Shown here: one piece after another, positions 34,707 through 44,300 of the stretch
Layout of the letters: every line of letters starts with the position of its first letter
Position numbering within the stretch: the stretch's first letter is position 1
NCBI RefSeq assembly: GCF_015594725.1
Contig: NZ_JADNRC010000002.1
Location: forward strand, 62,001 to 126,000
From: Flavobacterium sp. ALJ2
Lineage (GTDB): Bacteria; Bacteroidota; Bacteroidia; Flavobacteriales; Flavobacteriaceae
Direction: 5' to 3'
Length of the DNA stretch: 64,000 nucleotides
Notes under the pieces: generated by a model
Told to the model about the DNA's origin: nothing
Database searches by the model: none
Seen by the model: the letters and a program-made list of their open reading frames with translations, nothing else
Position numbers and translations under genes: made by a program

Positions 34707-36737
34707 TTAATAACTTACGTATCCAGATTCTGTTGATATTAATCCTGGTATCTCAACTTGACTTCCGTCAAAATCAATATTACCACTACCACTAGAGTTG
34801 TAAACACTGCCCGTTTTAATCATATTTGCAGTTAATACATATAGATTAGAATTTTCTAAAGGACCTTCAGTACTAAAACTACCATTTTTTACATATCCAA
34901 CTCCATTTAACCAAACTTTTTCATGTGATAAAGCAATCATAATCTTTCTCCATATCTCTTTGGTTACAGGTTCGAAAATAAATTGATCTCCTTCGTAAAA
35001 ATCTGCACTTAAGAGAATTGCGTCAGTATCTGTTTTATGAATTTCACTTTCTTCATCCAAAATTCCTTTCTGACTTGTGAGCGGTATTCTTAACTTAAAC
35101 TCAATTCCAGTGCTATAAAAAACATCTGTATTGGTTGTGTTAAAGTATCTAATTTCTATGAGATCTTCATGTTTAACCTTACACCAAATTTCTTCACTTA
35201 TATGTGTAATTGTCGAAAAATTGGGATCAGAATTAATAAGTTTCACTTTGAAATACTTATCAACGAAATCAAACATGCTAATACTGAACTCATATACCTC
35301 ATAATTGAAACGATTAAAAATAGAGCCCACAATAATATTAATCTCTGGACCGTAATAATTCTGAGAAAAAATCAAAATATCAGCGTTCTTATTTTCATCA
35401 AAAACAATTTCCTCAATTAAGAACCAAGCATTATTAATTACGATATAATTTCCAATAATCCCCCATTCGGGTAAATTCCCAATTAATGAATAAGAACCAG
35501 TGATAACATTATTATTATAATCATAAGTATTTCCAGAAATAAAATAGATACCTGTTTTACCATTTCCTAAACTATATTTTCGCGCATCTCTTTTATCTTT
35601 TATACCAATGTTAGATGTTTTTTTTTCAACCGGAATGTTAATTACCGTCAAATCTTCTTTAATAATTTGTGCAATATTAGTAGTAAAGTTAGATTTAAAT
35701 TGAGTATTAATAATATCTGCACTTTGAAATTGTTGCACTTCTTTATAAACCTCATCAACATCAACCTCGCAGCTTAAAGTGTTTTCATCATTTTTATAAT
35801 TATCAGAATCGCCCCAAGTAATTCGTTTAGCATATCTGATAGGATTGGATTTTGATATGTATAAATAAGAATTTTGAATTCCGAATTCGTCAACATAAAA
35901 TGGTTTAATAAATGAGCAACCTAATTGATCTTTTACATATAGTGTGAAATTTCCAACACCAAGACCACTAAAAGTATCTGACAATTGCCAATTAATATTG
36001 TTCAAAGAATATTGCAAAACCAAACCTGAAGTAGAGGTTCCTTGAACAACTACAGTAGCTCCATTAGGACTATTGTTAATTATAAAAGAAAAGTTAGCAG
36101 TATTCAAAATACTTGGCGTAACAAAAGATCTACTTGCTTGTTTCCCATTAGCATCTTCTACAATTACATTAATAGTTTGTCCTCTTAACCAATCAAATGA
36201 AATCGGATTATCTGCATTTGGATTTACTGAAATGGGACTTATAACTTTTTTTGCCAACAAATCAGTTGAAACATTAACGTTTACATATTCACATTGATTA
36301 TTTATTGCAGATGTAAAGTTAGCTCCTAGAATTTTAATTTCCGGAACAACTACCTCATTATTAATTGTGATTGTTGCATCGATTGTTTCAGACTGCAAAA
36401 TAAAAACAGCACCGGAATATTTAGCTGTAATTATAATCTCCCCGATACCAGAATTAGGAGCTCCAGGAATACTAACTATATCAAACAAATTAGTGGAGTT
36501 ATAATCTAAATTAAAAGAAGTCCTGTAAAAATTAGATATGAAACCAACCCAACTATCATCCGACTCCTCCGGATTAGTGCTGGCAATAAAGACAGGTAAT
36601 TGAACCTGCCCAGAACCTAATCTATTATCTTTAAAATTTTCATTTAAATTTAAACCTAATGAGCTTTCAAAAACATTTAAAAAAGTTCCTTCAGTAGGTA
36701 CAGTATTGAATAATATCGATATTTTTGAATATGCCAT
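34707..36737 (-). CDS. tail tip / baseplate-like structural protein
   Basis: 676 residues, soluble, beta-rich. The N-terminal half contains several Ig-like or fibronectin-like stretches (for example NPDNPISFDW-like and STSGLVLQYSLNNINWQLSD), the C-terminal half has strand-rich unique sequence. No enzymatic motif seen. It is the third large gene after tape measure in the tail module, where tip, hub and receptor-binding proteins are encoded. It starts 3 bp after the stop of the 747-aa gene. Exact role unknown. Confidence 0.75.
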   Translation of the reverse strand: MAYSKISILFNTVPTEGTFLNVFESSLGLNLNENFKDNRLGSGQVQLPVFIASTNPEESDDSWVGFISNFYRTSFNLDYNSTNLFDIVSIPGAPNSGIGEIIITAKYSGAVFILQSETIDATITINNEVVVPEIKILGANFTSAINNQCEYVNVNVSTDLLAKKVISPISVNPNADNPISFDWLRGQTINVIVEDANGKQASRSFVTPSILNTANFSFIINNSPNGATVVVQGTSTSGLVLQYSLNNINWQLSDTFSGLGVGNFTLYVKDQLGCSFIKPFYVDEFGIQNSYLYISKSNPIRYAKRITWGDSDNYKNDENTLSCEVDVDEVYKEVQQFQSADIINTQFKSNFTTNIAQIIKEDLTVINIPVEKKTSNIGIKDKRDARKYSLGNGKTGIYFISGNTYDYNNNVITGSYSLIGNLPEWGIIGNYIVINNAWFLIEEIVFDENKNADILIFSQNYYGPEINIIVGSIFNRFNYEVYEFSISMFDFVDKYFKVKLINSDPNFSTITHISEEIWCKVKHEDLIEIRYFNTTNTDVFYSTGIEFKLRIPLTSQKGILDEESEIHKTDTDAILLSADFYEGDQFIFEPVTKEIWRKIMIALSHEKVWLNGVGYVKNGSFSTEGPLENSNLYVLTANMIKTGSVYNSSGSGNIDFDGSQVEIPGLISTESGYVSY

Positions 36738-36740
36738 GAT

Positions 36741-38984
36741 CTATCTATTTAGTTTTAATACTTTAAATTGGCCTTTACCATTTGGTTTAAGGTTCATGAA
36801 AAAAGCCCTCTCTTTTTCACCTTTTTCATTAATAAATTCAATTAAACCGTAAAGATTCAATACTTTTTTGCCTAAAATAGTTGTGCTGCCATTAATTTGC
36901 TGCATAACATCGAAATCACATACATGTTCAAATTCAATTTCTTCAGGAATAAAACGAGCTGTTTGCAGTTCAGAGTTTATAATATCTCCATTTTCTGCAT
37001 ACTCTTTTCCTCCAATTAATTTAGTCTTTAATAGCCTATTTGCTGTTGATGATCCGAATTTTAGTTTAGCAGTGGCATATTTAATTAGTGATGCTGAAAT
37101 CCACCATCCATGTCGTAGTAAACAATTTACAGGAGAAAATCTTAGATTAGTTGCAGTTTCTGGACTAAAAATTCCTGTTGGAAGTTTCTCAAAATCATCT
37201 CCCCACTTACGTTGCAAAAAAATTGATGATGGACCTCTTTTTAAATCGAGAAAAAAAACATCTTCGTCATAACTTGTATCTTCTGTATCATTTAAAGTAA
37301 TTGGCTTTCTTCTGGCAAATTCCATCCCGTAGCTATCGGCTCTATATTTTGAAATCTGGGTATAAACATTTTTAAGTCTACTTATTACAGTTGAAAAATT
37401 TGATTTCACATTAAATTCATCAAGCCCAAAGGCTTCTTCATAATCTCCTCCTTTCTCATATCCGATATCTAGTGCTGAATAATACTTATCTACAGCAATA
37501 GTCCTTTTTACATTTTTCACTTGATTAGGAAGCCTAATAGTGACATTTCTATTGTAGAAATAGCTTTTATCTTCAATCCTAACAATTTCCTTATTACCAA
37601 TAGTTTCGATTCCGATGCCTATATTTAACACAGCACCTGTCGATGTGGTGAAATCATTAAAAGAGGTCGTTATTGGTTTAAATAGGTTTGACACTTTGTC
37701 TTGAGTAGTAGTCTCTTCTTGTGGAAGTGGTATTTTATCAAACCTTCGAACCCAAAAACCATGTGTAAACCCAATAAAAGCACCTTTACCATCAACTGGG
37801 TACCCTAAATCCTTTCTTCCAAAATAATCTGAATAGAAAGCGCCCTCTCTATTAGTCGCAATGGAAACTAATCTATCTGCTAATTCATGAGCTAAAACTG
37901 CTTTAGTTATTGATGTATTTGCAGAACTATCTTCTTCTACGTCAACAGTACAAGTTATATCTAGAAGCCTAATATCTAAGTGCGATTTCTTTCCATTTTT
38001 TCCGTCATAACACTGATCAAAAACAAGAGCTAAGCTTTCGCCTTCCAACAATCTAATTGTTTGATAAAATGAAGCTTTAAATGTATTCCCATTTAAAGCT
38101 TCATAGTTATCACTAGTGAAAAGGGTATAATTTTCTTTAAAATTCAAATCATTTTTCCCTGTATACTTTCCTAGTCTAGCCCAAAATCTAAAAAAATTCA
38201 CATCATCGTAAGAGTCAAAACTAACTTTAAATTCAAGTTTAATATTCACTCTTAAATCTCTATCTTCATCTGAAATAGCAAAAAACAAATTACTAACCGT
38301 ACCTCTCCCTGATCTCTCCCAACTATTATCACCGGCTAAGGCTCCGTTAAGTGGAGCTTGCGCACTTTCGTGAGATTTATTTACTAAAGACAATGGTATC
38401 GCGATTGTACTACCCCTTGTATTACCTTTTGTCGAATTGCTTAATTTAACTGAATTGTCAGAAGCTTTAGTGGCTAATTTAGTTTGCAGAAAAATCCTTC
38501 TTCCTTCTAATTCAACTTCAACGGTTTTTAATTCTGAAATTCGTGTATCATTAAATGTTGTCAACCTATCTACTTCTACGCTTTCAGAATCTCTTGCTTT
38601 TAACTCTTGTTCCAATCCTCCTGAATTAAATTTCACTAAAACTTGGTTATTTTCTTGACTTAATGTTGATAAATCTAAAAAACCAGAATAGGTTAAAGTC
38701 CAAATATCTGTATGTGGATGCTTTTCATTTCTAATCAATTCAATATCTCCCATTATGCCATCTATATCATAAATAAAAAGAATATAGTCTTTGGCATCTC
38801 CAATAAATTTTAACGAATTTGAAAATTTTGCAACTATTCCATCGTATTTTTCATGTCGTGTATACTCTTTATCGTCATCTGTCCAGCCAATAGGCTCAAT
38901 AGTTACTATACTACCTAAAGTTTTGCTTTTCAGAATGTACTGAACCCTGTCGTTATATTGTGGATTTATATTTCCCATTACCAA
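36741..38984 (-). CDS. tail structural protein, probable distal tail/hub protein
   Basis: 747 residues directly downstream of the tape measure gene, overlapping its end by 7 bp, the usual place of distal tail and tail-associated hub proteins. It starts MVMGNINPQYNDRVQYILKSK and contains long beta-rich segments; an ALAVYY- or lysozyme-type motif is not visible. I recognise no named family. Function is assigned from gene order and size. Confidence 0.7.
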   Translation of the reverse strand: MVMGNINPQYNDRVQYILKSKTLGSIVTIEPIGWTDDDKEYTRHEKYDGIVAKFSNSLKFIGDAKDYILFIYDIDGIMGDIELIRNEKHPHTDIWTLTYSGFLDLSTLSQENNQVLVKFNSGGLEQELKARDSESVEVDRLTTFNDTRISELKTVEVELEGRRIFLQTKLATKASDNSVKLSNSTKGNTRGSTIAIPLSLVNKSHESAQAPLNGALAGDNSWERSGRGTVSNLFFAISDEDRDLRVNIKLEFKVSFDSYDDVNFFRFWARLGKYTGKNDLNFKENYTLFTSDNYEALNGNTFKASFYQTIRLLEGESLALVFDQCYDGKNGKKSHLDIRLLDITCTVDVEEDSSANTSITKAVLAHELADRLVSIATNREGAFYSDYFGRKDLGYPVDGKGAFIGFTHGFWVRRFDKIPLPQEETTTQDKVSNLFKPITTSFNDFTTSTGAVLNIGIGIETIGNKEIVRIEDKSYFYNRNVTIRLPNQVKNVKRTIAVDKYYSALDIGYEKGGDYEEAFGLDEFNVKSNFSTVISRLKNVYTQISKYRADSYGMEFARRKPITLNDTEDTSYDEDVFFLDLKRGPSSIFLQRKWGDDFEKLPTGIFSPETATNLRFSPVNCLLRHGWWISASLIKYATAKLKFGSSTANRLLKTKLIGGKEYAENGDIINSELQTARFIPEEIEFEHVCDFDVMQQINGSTTILGKKVLNLYGLIEFINEKGEKERAFFMNLKPNGKGQFKVLKLNR

Positions 38985-41900
38985 TTAGTATTTTTAGATT
39001 TCCAAATTACATGAGGAATATCAATTTTAGGACCCTTATAAAAGGGTTGCTTCTGATTTTGAATGGCCTTTCTCGTCAACTTCATTTCTTGCAATAACTC
39101 CTTTCCATAAGAGGCTTCAAAATATTGTGAAGCTTGAAACTCACTCATATTTCTACCTTCCATATTTAGACTGGCCATCATAGTGGCTCTTTGCAATTTA
39201 TTATAATCATCAAAAGATTTATGCACTGTATCTCCCTTGTATAATTGCACAATTCTATTTTTACCCGAATAAATTTTTGCAGTACCATCTTTTGATTCTA
39301 CAACCTCAGTAACACCACCATCATTAATCATTGCGGCTTCTTTTGGCCCTCCTTTACGACCATCTTTATACTTTGGTATTGGTGTTGCAACTATACTTGC
39401 AATTTGCACTGCCCCTATTCCACCAGCTAAAGCTGCCATAATAGGTCCCATAGGTAAAAAAGGCTGTGTATTTAAAGCTGCTAAAACTGCTAAAGCAGTA
39501 TTGATACCTGCCTGCGCAACAGCCGATGCTTTATTAAATACTGCCTGCTTATGCTGTTCTTTACGTTTCTTCTTTTCTAATTCATCATTTTTTTTATCAC
39601 GCTTTTTCTGCAGTAATCCTTTTTGTCTTTCATCATTTTTTGCAAGTTCAATCTGTTTCGCATAGTATTCGTCGTTAGCTACCTGATCTTCTTCTATTTT
39701 TTGTATTCTACCATCAAAAATTGCATTTCCTAAATCCACCAAAACATCATGTAATTCTCTTGCTCTATCTTCAATTTTTCGAAAATTTTCTTGTTCAAAA
39801 AATGAAATTTTTTTATTTGCTACATCATTATTTTCAACATTAATATCTGAGTTTTCCTTTTTTAATCTAGCAAGATCATTGTCAATTTGCACCCTTTTAT
39901 CAGCAGATATCTTCTCATTATCAGGAAGCTGATTCTGAGCTTCAAGTAAATCATCTATCGCTTTGATTTGAATAGCAAGCCCCTCTTTTGCAAAGGCTCT
40001 CTTAATTTCAAGGATTCTTCGCTCATGCTCTTCTTGAGCTTTTTCTAAATCTGAATTTTTATTTAATGACGCATTAAATAAAATATTTTCAGCTTCCAAA
40101 GCCTGATTTAATTTAGTATCCTGAAGTAATAATTCTGTATCTATACGCTTTTTTATCTCATCAACTTCGCTGTCAATTATTTTTTGACGGTCTTTTGCCC
40201 CTTTCATTACTATTTTTTTTTGATCATCTTGAAACTTTTCAATAATCAATAATTGACCAGCTGTAAGTTTCCTTTTAATATCCCCTGTTTCTATAAGAGT
40301 TTTAATTTCTAAATCAGAAAGTTCACGTATCAATTTACCTGTGTTTTCGTTGTACTTGCCGAGTTGTGATAATTCAAATTCAGCAGCATTTCTAATTTTA
40401 TCAGATGCTAATTGAGTGAAACCATAGAGAGCATCGAGCCTTTTATCGTATGACATTATATCATTTCCAAGTATCTCCTCATCTATATCAATAGCAACTT
40501 GAAGGCGAAACTGTTGTAGCTTAAACAAATCATCTTGTGCCTTTTTTTCTGCATCATATATTGCTTTTAATCTTTTCTTTCTTTCAGCTTCCTCTTTTTT
40601 AGATAGTTCTTTTTTAAATTCAGCATCTTTAACCGCTGCATCTTTATCTAAATCTTGTAATTGTTTATTTAATCGGGACTGTTCTTCCTTGGTAAGTTTA
40701 GCATTTTGACTTAAGCTAGATTTCTTAAGATCTAATTTTTCTTTTTCAGCTTGGATTAACTGATCAAGATCCTCACTAGTTCTACCTTGTTTGCTAACCC
40801 TTATACGAGCATTATCTAAAGCTTTTTTCTCAAGTTGAAATTGAGCCACTCTTTGTCTAGAATTATTAATTTCAACTTGAGTTCTTTCCAATTCAAGCTT
40901 CTTTAGATCAGTGTACACGTCTAAAGAAGCTTGAATTATTTGTTTTTTTCTTGCAATTTCCTCTTTATCTAACTTGTCAGAATTCTCTCCCTGGGCTTTT
41001 CTCAGTTTAATATCATCTTCTATTGTCTTAAATCTATCTCCATTAGATTTATCTCTTGATTCCGCATATGATTTTTCAGATTTTTCTAATTCTTTATTTG
41101 CTTCAACGATTCTATGAATATTTTTTTCAGCATCAGTCATTTCATCATTAAAAATCATATAAGCTACAATAGCAGCTGATAAAAAAGCAAGTATCAATCC
41201 CCAAGGAGTAGCCGTTACTGCGACATTCAAACCGTTTTGAGCAACCATTGCAGCTCTCGCAGCTGCAGCCTGAGCTAAAATTGACTTTGTGCCAATTCCA
41301 GTCGCTAATGCAAATCTAATTTGACCAGCTGTCCACGCAGTTTGTAATGCCGAAAACGTAATCATTGTGTAATTTACTACCTTCATTACTCCAATGAAAG
41401 TCAATAAAACCGTTCCTCCTTTTGCAATCCAATTGATAATGTCTTTGAAATTATCACGAACAAACTTTAATCCTATTGCTAATGATAGAGTTCCTTGATT
41501 AGCATCATCCATTGTTAAAATATAAGCTTCCCATTTATCTCTTATATCGCCAACTATTGAAGCTACACTTTCAGATGCTGCTGCAACTTCTTTATTTAAT
41601 GCAATGTTTTCAACATATTCTTGTTGCGCATAATTCATTGCTTTTTGAAGTAATTCATAATTTGCAGCCAAAGAACCTATTGTTTTAAAAGTCCTAACTT
41701 CATTTAAACCTACTTCTCCTAAAACTAATGCTAAGTTTTCGCCTTCTTTCTTCGCTGTATTTAAACCTTTTACAAACTTAACAAATACTCCAGTGGCGTC
41801 TTTGTTAAATTGTTTTGACATCTCTTTTTCTGTCAACCCAGTTAGTTTTAAAACTTTCTCTAAATTTTTACCAGTAGCAATTGCATTATTTATAACTCCA

Positions 41901-43099
41901 AAAGTTTTTTGAATGGAACTTGCAGATACTTCAGCTTCAGAACCTAAAGAAGATGTAGCTGCACCTAAGGCTAAAACACCTTGCGCAGAAGCATTGTATA
42001 CTGCAATACCCTTTTGAATTTCAGTAGAATTTGCGAGGACTTCACTTTCCATTGTTGCGAAATTATTTCCTAACTGCGTAATAACAGATGCTAGCCTATC
42101 TGCGTTTTCAAAACTATCACTTGAAACCTCAATAAACTTAGCGAATGATGCGACTTGCTCATTAGAGATTATGTTTGACGTCAATTTTAATTTCTCAATA
42201 GCTTCTGAAAATTTTAAAATATTAGCCGTTCCTGAAACCCCTAACTGGCCAGCAATTTCCGCTGACTTTAGTAACCCGTCAACTGAAACACCATCAAGCT
42301 TATCTCCAAGTTCAACAACATCCCTACCAAACTGTTTTAAATCTTCACCTGAAATATTTGTGGTTTTTCCAACCGCAATTAACTGTTTATCAAAATCAAC
42401 TAAGACATGATATATATCCTTCACGATTTGCCCAAAAAGCGCCATTCCCGTCACAATACCAAAAGTTGATATCAAATTCCTTAATGTCTCATTAAGTCCC
42501 TTCAAAGCGCTTTGGTAATTACCGATATTTCTAGAGTAATTTCGGATTGATGTATCTACAGCTCTAACTCTCGCGTCCAGTTTATCAAACTCTTTCTGTG
42601 CAATAATAATTTCCGCAGTATTTTTTTTCTCTGCTGAAAGCAAGTCTGCTAATTTTTTCTGAGAATCATTTCTGGCTTTCGTAAGTTTTTCATAGGCAGA
42701 AACCATTCCAAGACTTTCTCTAGCCTGTTGTTTTAGTGCTTTTGTGGATTCTGCTAAAGCAATACGTTCTTTGATAACAGCTTTGTTTGTGCTTTCAGTT
42801 GCTAGTTCGTTCTTCCTTTTTAGGCTTATTAGTTGGTTTTCTGCAGCTATTTGCTCTTTCCAAACTTCCGTTGTTATTCTACCTAGTTCGATTTCTCGTT
42901 CCTTTGATTTAATATAAGCGGAATTGTTAGATGCTTCTTTTATCATCTTTTGAACCACTGAAATTTCAAGAACTCCTTTTACAAATTCTTTATTCTTGTC
43001 AATAGCGACTTGTACCTGTTTTGCGTATTCAGGTCCCCACGTCAAAGCACCATCTTCGATAACTTCCTTTCTTGTAATAACACCTTTAGAGCTAGCCAT
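38978..43099 (-). CDS. tail tape measure protein
   Basis: 1373 residues, the largest gene of the prophage. An N-terminal helical part (1-220) precedes a TP901-type tape measure core (about 215-560, with VASFAKFIEVSSDSFENADRLASVITQLGNNFATMESEVL). Hydrophobic membrane-insertion segments lie at about 565-590 and 635-655. Long coiled coils (about 665-1180) follow, then a Gly/Ala-rich hydrophobic stretch (about 1205-1245). It sets tail length and helps DNA cross the host membrane. Length corresponds to a tail of roughly 200 nm by the usual 0.15 nm per residue rule. Confidence 0.9.
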   Translation of the reverse strand: MASSKGVITRKEVIEDGALTWGPEYAKQVQVAIDKNKEFVKGVLEISVVQKMIKEASNNSAYIKSKEREIELGRITTEVWKEQIAAENQLISLKRKNELATESTNKAVIKERIALAESTKALKQQARESLGMVSAYEKLTKARNDSQKKLADLLSAEKKNTAEIIIAQKEFDKLDARVRAVDTSIRNYSRNIGNYQSALKGLNETLRNLISTFGIVTGMALFGQIVKDIYHVLVDFDKQLIAVGKTTNISGEDLKQFGRDVVELGDKLDGVSVDGLLKSAEIAGQLGVSGTANILKFSEAIEKLKLTSNIISNEQVASFAKFIEVSSDSFENADRLASVITQLGNNFATMESEVLANSTEIQKGIAVYNASAQGVLALGAATSSLGSEAEVSASSIQKTFGVINNAIATGKNLEKVLKLTGLTEKEMSKQFNKDATGVFVKFVKGLNTAKKEGENLALVLGEVGLNEVRTFKTIGSLAANYELLQKAMNYAQQEYVENIALNKEVAAASESVASIVGDIRDKWEAYILTMDDANQGTLSLAIGLKFVRDNFKDIINWIAKGGTVLLTFIGVMKVVNYTMITFSALQTAWTAGQIRFALATGIGTKSILAQAAAARAAMVAQNGLNVAVTATPWGLILAFLSAAIVAYMIFNDEMTDAEKNIHRIVEANKELEKSEKSYAESRDKSNGDRFKTIEDDIKLRKAQGENSDKLDKEEIARKKQIIQASLDVYTDLKKLELERTQVEINNSRQRVAQFQLEKKALDNARIRVSKQGRTSEDLDQLIQAEKEKLDLKKSSLSQNAKLTKEEQSRLNKQLQDLDKDAAVKDAEFKKELSKKEEAERKKRLKAIYDAEKKAQDDLFKLQQFRLQVAIDIDEEILGNDIMSYDKRLDALYGFTQLASDKIRNAAEFELSQLGKYNENTGKLIRELSDLEIKTLIETGDIKRKLTAGQLLIIEKFQDDQKKIVMKGAKDRQKIIDSEVDEIKKRIDTELLLQDTKLNQALEAENILFNASLNKNSDLEKAQEEHERRILEIKRAFAKEGLAIQIKAIDDLLEAQNQLPDNEKISADKRVQIDNDLARLKKENSDINVENNDVANKKISFFEQENFRKIEDRARELHDVLVDLGNAIFDGRIQKIEEDQVANDEYYAKQIELAKNDERQKGLLQKKRDKKNDELEKKKRKEQHKQAVFNKASAVAQAGINTALAVLAALNTQPFLPMGPIMAALAGGIGAVQIASIVATPIPKYKDGRKGGPKEAAMINDGGVTEVVESKDGTAKIYSGKNRIVQLYKGDTVHKSFDDYNKLQRATMMASLNMEGRNMSEFQASQYFEASYGKELLQEMKLTRKAIQNQKQPFYKGPKIDIPHVIWKSKNTNW

Positions 43100-43691
43100 T
43101 TTTATTGCTTTTTAATTCTTGTTTCTTAATTGATTGGATTTTTGCATGAACTTGTTTTTCATAACCATAAAAAGCAGTGTATGTAATTGAATTAAAATCT
43201 CCAATTTGGTAGCCTAAAATGCTACAATACGAAGCCATTACATCATCAATACTGTATTCTTGACCTTGATTAACTTTTGGGAGTAACTTTGAAAGGACAT
43301 TTATTTTAACTTTAATTGATTTCGATTCTCTTTCTATTTGTTCTATATCCTGATAATAGACTTCTTCATCTGTAATCCTTAAAACATAACCATATCCCAA
43401 AGTCAATAATTCAAAAAGATCATTGTTGAAGTCAAATCGTAAAGCTTCACAAGCCATCAGAATAACTTTATACTGAGATTCTAACGCACTTATCTCCTTC
43501 GAAATTCTAAAAATCTTCTTTTCCTGTAAACTAGCACCTTCTTTATCAACATGTTGCTGATAAAGAGACACCCATAATTCTGTAAGAACTTTAAGGTCTT
43601 TTTCAGTATCAGACAATAGCTGAATGTTTCCAGATTCTACAATCTTGAAAAAGGTTTTATATGGTATAATATCAAGTGAATTGTAAATCAT
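43092..43691 (-). CDS. tail assembly chaperone, downstream frame (gpT-like)
   Basis: 199 residues with its own ATG overlapping the upstream stop (ATGA). Helical, acidic, no known motif. It lies between tail-tube and tape-measure genes, the place of the lambda G/T pair. The frame is open upstream past its ATG through the slip site at 43721-43727, so a -1 shift would produce a fusion with the 152-aa protein. The fusion junction would read FF-YTKCKKNSRD-M. It overlaps the tape measure start by 8 bp. Confidence 0.75.
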   Translation of the reverse strand: MIYNSLDIIPYKTFFKIVESGNIQLLSDTEKDLKVLTELWVSLYQQHVDKEGASLQEKKIFRISKEISALESQYKVILMACEALRFDFNNDLFELLTLGYGYVLRITDEEVYYQDIEQIERESKSIKVKINVLSKLLPKVNQGQEYSIDDVMASYCSILGYQIGDFNSITYTAFYGYEKQVHAKIQSIKKQELKSNKNG

Positions 43692-44146
43692 ATCTCGAGA
43701 ATTTTTCTTGCATTTTGTATAAAAAAAGGAAGTAATCTAGATGTGATTACTTCCTTTAATTCTTTATCAGTTAATCCGAATAATTCATCAGAAAGCCATG
43801 TATTGTCTGGTCCATCACTAAGAATAATTGCGTTTTTTGGATCTTTAGAACTAAATCTTAGAACTCCTGAAACTTCTTGCATATAAAAACCTTTAAACCA
43901 GGATCCAGTATCTAATCCTGTAAATGGTTCTCCAGCTTTTTTCTTACCTCCTGATAAAATTTCAGTTAACTCTGAGTAAAAACCAATAGGACAACCGAAT
44001 ATATCTTTACCCTCTTTAGATAATCTCTTTTTTTCAAGATCTAGAAAATCTTTTTCTAGACTTCTAATAAACTTATAAAGACTTACCTCGAGGCCCTTCG
44101 GTTTCAATTTCTTTGCCTTTGCTAGTTGCTGTTGAAATGTTGCCAT
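43688..44146 (-). CDS. tail assembly chaperone, upstream frame (gpG-like)
   Basis: 152 residues, charged N terminus (MATFQQQLAKAKKLKPKGLEV) and helical C terminus. Position is right for the gpG-type chaperone that coats the tape measure. Its codons CCT TTT TTT at 43721-43729, 11 codons before the stop, make a perfect T_TTT_TTT slippery heptamer in frame. The start overlaps the preceding 75-aa ORF by 74 nt. No homologue named from memory. Confidence 0.75.
   Translation of the reverse strand: MATFQQQLAKAKKLKPKGLEVSLYKFIRSLEKDFLDLEKKRLSKEGKDIFGCPIGFYSELTEILSGGKKKAGEPFTGLDTGSWFKGFYMQEVSGVLRFSSKDPKNAIILSDGPDNTWLSDELFGLTDKELKEVITSRLLPFFIQNARKILEI
43721..43727 (-). other. candidate programmed -1 ribosomal frameshift site
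   Basis: Seven T on the minus strand placed exactly as X_XXY_YYZ in the zero frame of the 152-aa ORF (CCT TTT TTT ATA). After a -1 slip the reading continues TAT ACA AAA TGC AAG AAA AAT TCT CGA GAT and enters the ATG of the 199-aa ORF in frame with no stop. A homopolymer of this length could also be chance in AT-rich DNA. Confidence 0.6.
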
Positions 44147-44300
44147 TAGTCGCTATTTTATGAGCTTTTTTTAATTCGGCTTCTCTTTCTGCGGACGGGA
44201 TCGCTTTAAAAACATGAGTTGAAGCAAACTCGTTTTTAAAATCTGCAAAGGACTTGTTATAGCCCTCTGCAAATTCTATCCCTTTATATTCACCTCGCAT
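44073..44300 (-). CDS. small hypothetical tail-region protein
   Basis: 75 residues, soluble, charged (MRGEYKGIEFAEGYNKSFADFKNEF). Its ATG overlaps the stop of the tail-tube gene by one base (TAATG), supporting translation. Its last 74 nt overlap the start of the 152-aa ORF in another frame, a longer overlap than elsewhere in this operon. Family unknown; it could be part of the chaperone set. Confidence 0.6.
   Translation of the reverse strand: MRGEYKGIEFAEGYNKSFADFKNEFASTHVFKAIPSAEREAELKKAHKIATNGNISTATSKGKEIETEGPRGKSL

Noticed and set aside
36868..37272. 134-aa plus-strand ORF inside the 747-aa tail gene
   Set aside because: Antisense shadow; the tail gene is complete and in operon phase.
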